Shown here in pieces: positions 62,541 through 64,000 of a stretch of 64,000 nucleotides of DNA (the first letter of the stretch is position 1; each line of letters starts with the position of its first letter). The stretch is from Rariloculus sp963665575 (lineage in GTDB: Bacteria > Pseudomonadota > Gammaproteobacteria > Steroidobacterales > Rariloculaceae). The position numbers and the translations under genes were made by a program. The stretch is taken from NCBI GenBank assembly GCA_963665575.2, contig CAXXDW010000006.1, positions 806,001-870,000 of the forward strand, read 5' to 3'. The notes beneath the pieces were generated by a model. That model saw nothing but the letters and a program-made list of their open reading frames with translations, did no database searches and was not told the DNA's origin.

Positions 62541-64000
62541 TCAGGCGTTGTCGTCGCCCGGTGCGCGTGTGGTTCCGCCACGCTTCCTGTTGGCGTTCTT
62601 CTTCGCCGGCCGCTTGGCGGTCTTGGCCGACCGGCCGGCTTTCGCGGCGGCGGAACGCCGGGCGGGCTTTTTGCTGCCGGCCGCGCGTGCGCCCGTCGCG
62701 CTTGTTGCGGTCTTTTTCCCGGCCGCGGGCTTGCCGCGTGCTCCGCGCGCCGGGGCGGCCGCAAGCAGCGCCCGGCATTCCTCGAGAGACAACGCGCCTG
62801 GGTCGGCGTCTTTCGGGATACGCGCGTTTTTTGAACCATTCGTGACGTACGGCCCGTAGCGGCCCTTCAGCACCTGTATGCCGGCTTCGCCGAAGTCCTG
62901 AATGACCCGGTTGGCGTCCGCGGCCCGCTTCGCCTCGATGAGTTCAAGTGCGACCTCGAGCGTGACCTCGCTCATGTTCTGGCCGCTGCGCAGGCTCGCG
63001 AAGAGCGGTTTTTCCGGATCGTCGCGCGTGCCGACCTGGACGAAGGGTCCGTAGCGCCCCATGCGCACGCTGACCGGGCGCCCGCTTGCCGGATCGACCC
63101 CGAGCGGTCCGGCAAGCGTCTGCTCGACGAGCTCGAGCGCTTCCTCGAAGGTGATCCGGTCCATTTTCTGGCCGGGAAGCAAGCTCGCGAAGAGCGGTTT
63201 TTCCGGATCGTCGCGCGTACCGACCTGGACGAAGGGTCCGTAGCGTCCCATGCGCACGCTGAGCGGGCGCCCGCTCTTGGGGTCGTCGCCGAGAACCCGC
63301 GGCTTCGCAACCTGCTCGCGTGTCACCGAACTTTCGGTCTTTTCGACCAGTTCGTGGAACGGCCGCCAGAACTCGTCAAGCAACGGTACCCACTCGGTTT
63401 CGCCGCGCGATACCGCATCGAGCGAGTCTTCCATCTTCGCCGTGAACTGATAGTCGACGTACTGGGCGAAGAACTCGGTGAGGAAGCGATTGACGAGGCG
63501 CCCCACATCGGTCGGGACGAAGCGCCTGCTCTCCATTTCCACGTATTCGCGGTTGCGCAGCGTCGAGATGATCGAAGCGTACGTCGAGGGCCGCCCGATC
63601 CCGAATTCCTCGAGCGCCTTGACGAGCGTCGCTTCCGAGTAGCGCGGCGGCGGTTCCGTGAAATGCTGCTCGCTAGCGACGTCCTTGAGGATGAGCCGGT
63701 CGCCCTCTTCGACAGGCGGCAGTATCCGGTCCCGTTCCTCGTGCACGCTGTCGTCTCTTCCTTCGCGATAGACGGAGAGATAGCCCGGGTTGACGAGCAC
63801 GGACCCCGTCGCGCGGAAGACGATGTTGCTGCTCGGCGAAGGTCCCGCGGCCAGATCGAGGCCCACTGTATTGAATAGCGCGGGGATCATCTGGCAGGCG
63901 ACGGTGCGTTTCCAGATCAGCTCGTAGAGCCTGAACTGATCGCGGTCGAGGTACTTCCTGACGGCCGCCGGCGTGCGGGCCGCCGCCGTCGGCCTGATGG
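62541..64000 (-). CDS. topA: DNA topoisomerase I, 3' part
   Basis: Runs off the right edge; about 485 C-terminal residues are visible. The end of the catalytic core is present (YSEATLVKALEEFGIGRPSTYASIISTL, YVEMESRRFVPTDVG). Then come C-terminal topoisomerase repeats: two nearly identical 63-residue units with SVRMGRYGPFVQVGTRDD, and a third GRYGPYVTNG. The usual E. coli-type zinc-finger cysteines are absent. The protein ends in about 65 residues rich in K, R and A (KPARRSAAAKAGRSAKTAKR), a histone-H1-like tail. It relaxes negative supercoils. Confidence 0.95.
   Translation of the reverse strand, partial: IRPTAAARTPAAVRKYLDRDQFRLYELIWKRTVACQMIPALFNTVGLDLAAGPSPSSNIVFRATGSVLVNPGYLSVYREGRDDSVHEERDRILPPVEEGDRLILKDVASEQHFTEPPPRYSEATLVKALEEFGIGRPSTYASIISTLRNREYVEMESRRFVPTDVGRLVNRFLTEFFAQYVDYQFTAKMEDSLDAVSRGETEWVPLLDEFWRPFHELVEKTESSVTREQVAKPRVLGDDPKSGRPLSVRMGRYGPFVQVGTRDDPEKPLFASLLPGQKMDRITFEEALELVEQTLAGPLGVDPASGRPVSVRMGRYGPFVQVGTRDDPEKPLFASLRSGQNMSEVTLEVALELIEAKRAADANRVIQDFGEAGIQVLKGRYGPYVTNGSKNARIPKDADPGALSLEECRALLAAAPARGARGKPAAGKKTATSATGARAAGSKKPARRSAAAKAGRSAKTAKRPAKKNANRKRGGTTRAPGDDNA
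62998..63276. repeat. 189-bp-offset internal repeat of topA
   Basis: About 90 bp at 62998-63087 recur at 63187-63276 with roughly four mismatches, preserving frame. They encode the two near-identical C-terminal topoisomerase units. Such DNA-level identity suggests recent duplication or gene conversion. Confidence 0.8.

Overview
The window is about 64 kb of high-G+C chromosomal DNA from a gammaproteobacterium. This rests on gene order: mrcA divergent from pilMNOPQ-aroK-aroB; rph-rdgB next to yicC-gmk-rpoZ-spoT-ridA-recG-ubiA; and tatABC, trkA/trkH and topA-tsaC blocks. Type IV pili, an aa3-type oxidase with azurin, TRAP and peptide transporters and a TonB-dependent receptor fit a free-living aerobic (probably aquatic) heterotroph. 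The order or family cannot be fixed from the sequence alone. No rRNA, tRNA, CRISPR array or intact insertion sequence was found.

Layout. 0-13 kb: acyl-CoA ligase tail, DUF445 protein, shikimate genes aroB-aroK, pilus assembly operon pilMNOPQ (all minus strand), then divergent PBP1A and an unknown cytoplasmic protein, citrate synthase and ribosomal protein L31. 13.1-13.5 kb: an A+T-rich intergenic region with three DnaA boxes matching TTATNCACA, a consensus IHF site and a 9-bp tandem repeat, which looks like a replication origin. Leftward genes are mostly on the minus strand, while most rightward genes up to about 39 kb are on the plus strand. 13.5-25.6 kb: rdgB-rph, then yicC-gmk-rpoZ-spoT-ridA-recG-ubiA, comF, and bioB-bioC. 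25.9-32 kb: heme A biosynthesis (ctaA-ctaB), uvrD and a MATE exporter. 32-36 kb: potassium uptake trkA/trkH separated by a MITE-like element, a hendecad-repeat coiled-coil protein and a TPR protein. 36.6-45.8 kb: TRAP permease genes, a minus-strand oxidase cluster (azurin, diheme subunit II, subunit I, two subunit III-type genes, subunit IV, a small membrane protein) and the TRAP binding protein. 46.4-55.3 kb: pyrF, dtd, tatABC, POT and OPT peptide transporters, DUF2905, a PLP aminotransferase and a cation diffusion facilitator. 55.3-61.8 kb: a TonB-dependent receptor with two prolyl-4-hydroxylase-like 2-oxoglutarate oxygenases and two unrecognised secreted proteins. 62-64 kb: tsaC and the 3' part of topA.

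The heme A genes at 25.9-27.8 kb supply the cofactor of the oxidase at 39-44 kb, and azurin is a plausible electron donor to it. rpoZ-spoT link transcription and stringent response. Four conserved genes (pilM, yicC, ctaE, tatC) are each broken by a one- or two-base shift, mostly in G/C runs, which points to consensus errors rather than true pseudogenes.

The most interesting items are the oriC-like region at 13.1-13.5 kb and the hydroxylase/secreted-protein/TonB-receptor cluster at 55.3-61.8 kb, which includes a SEC-C zinc motif fused to a prolyl-hydroxylase-like domain.
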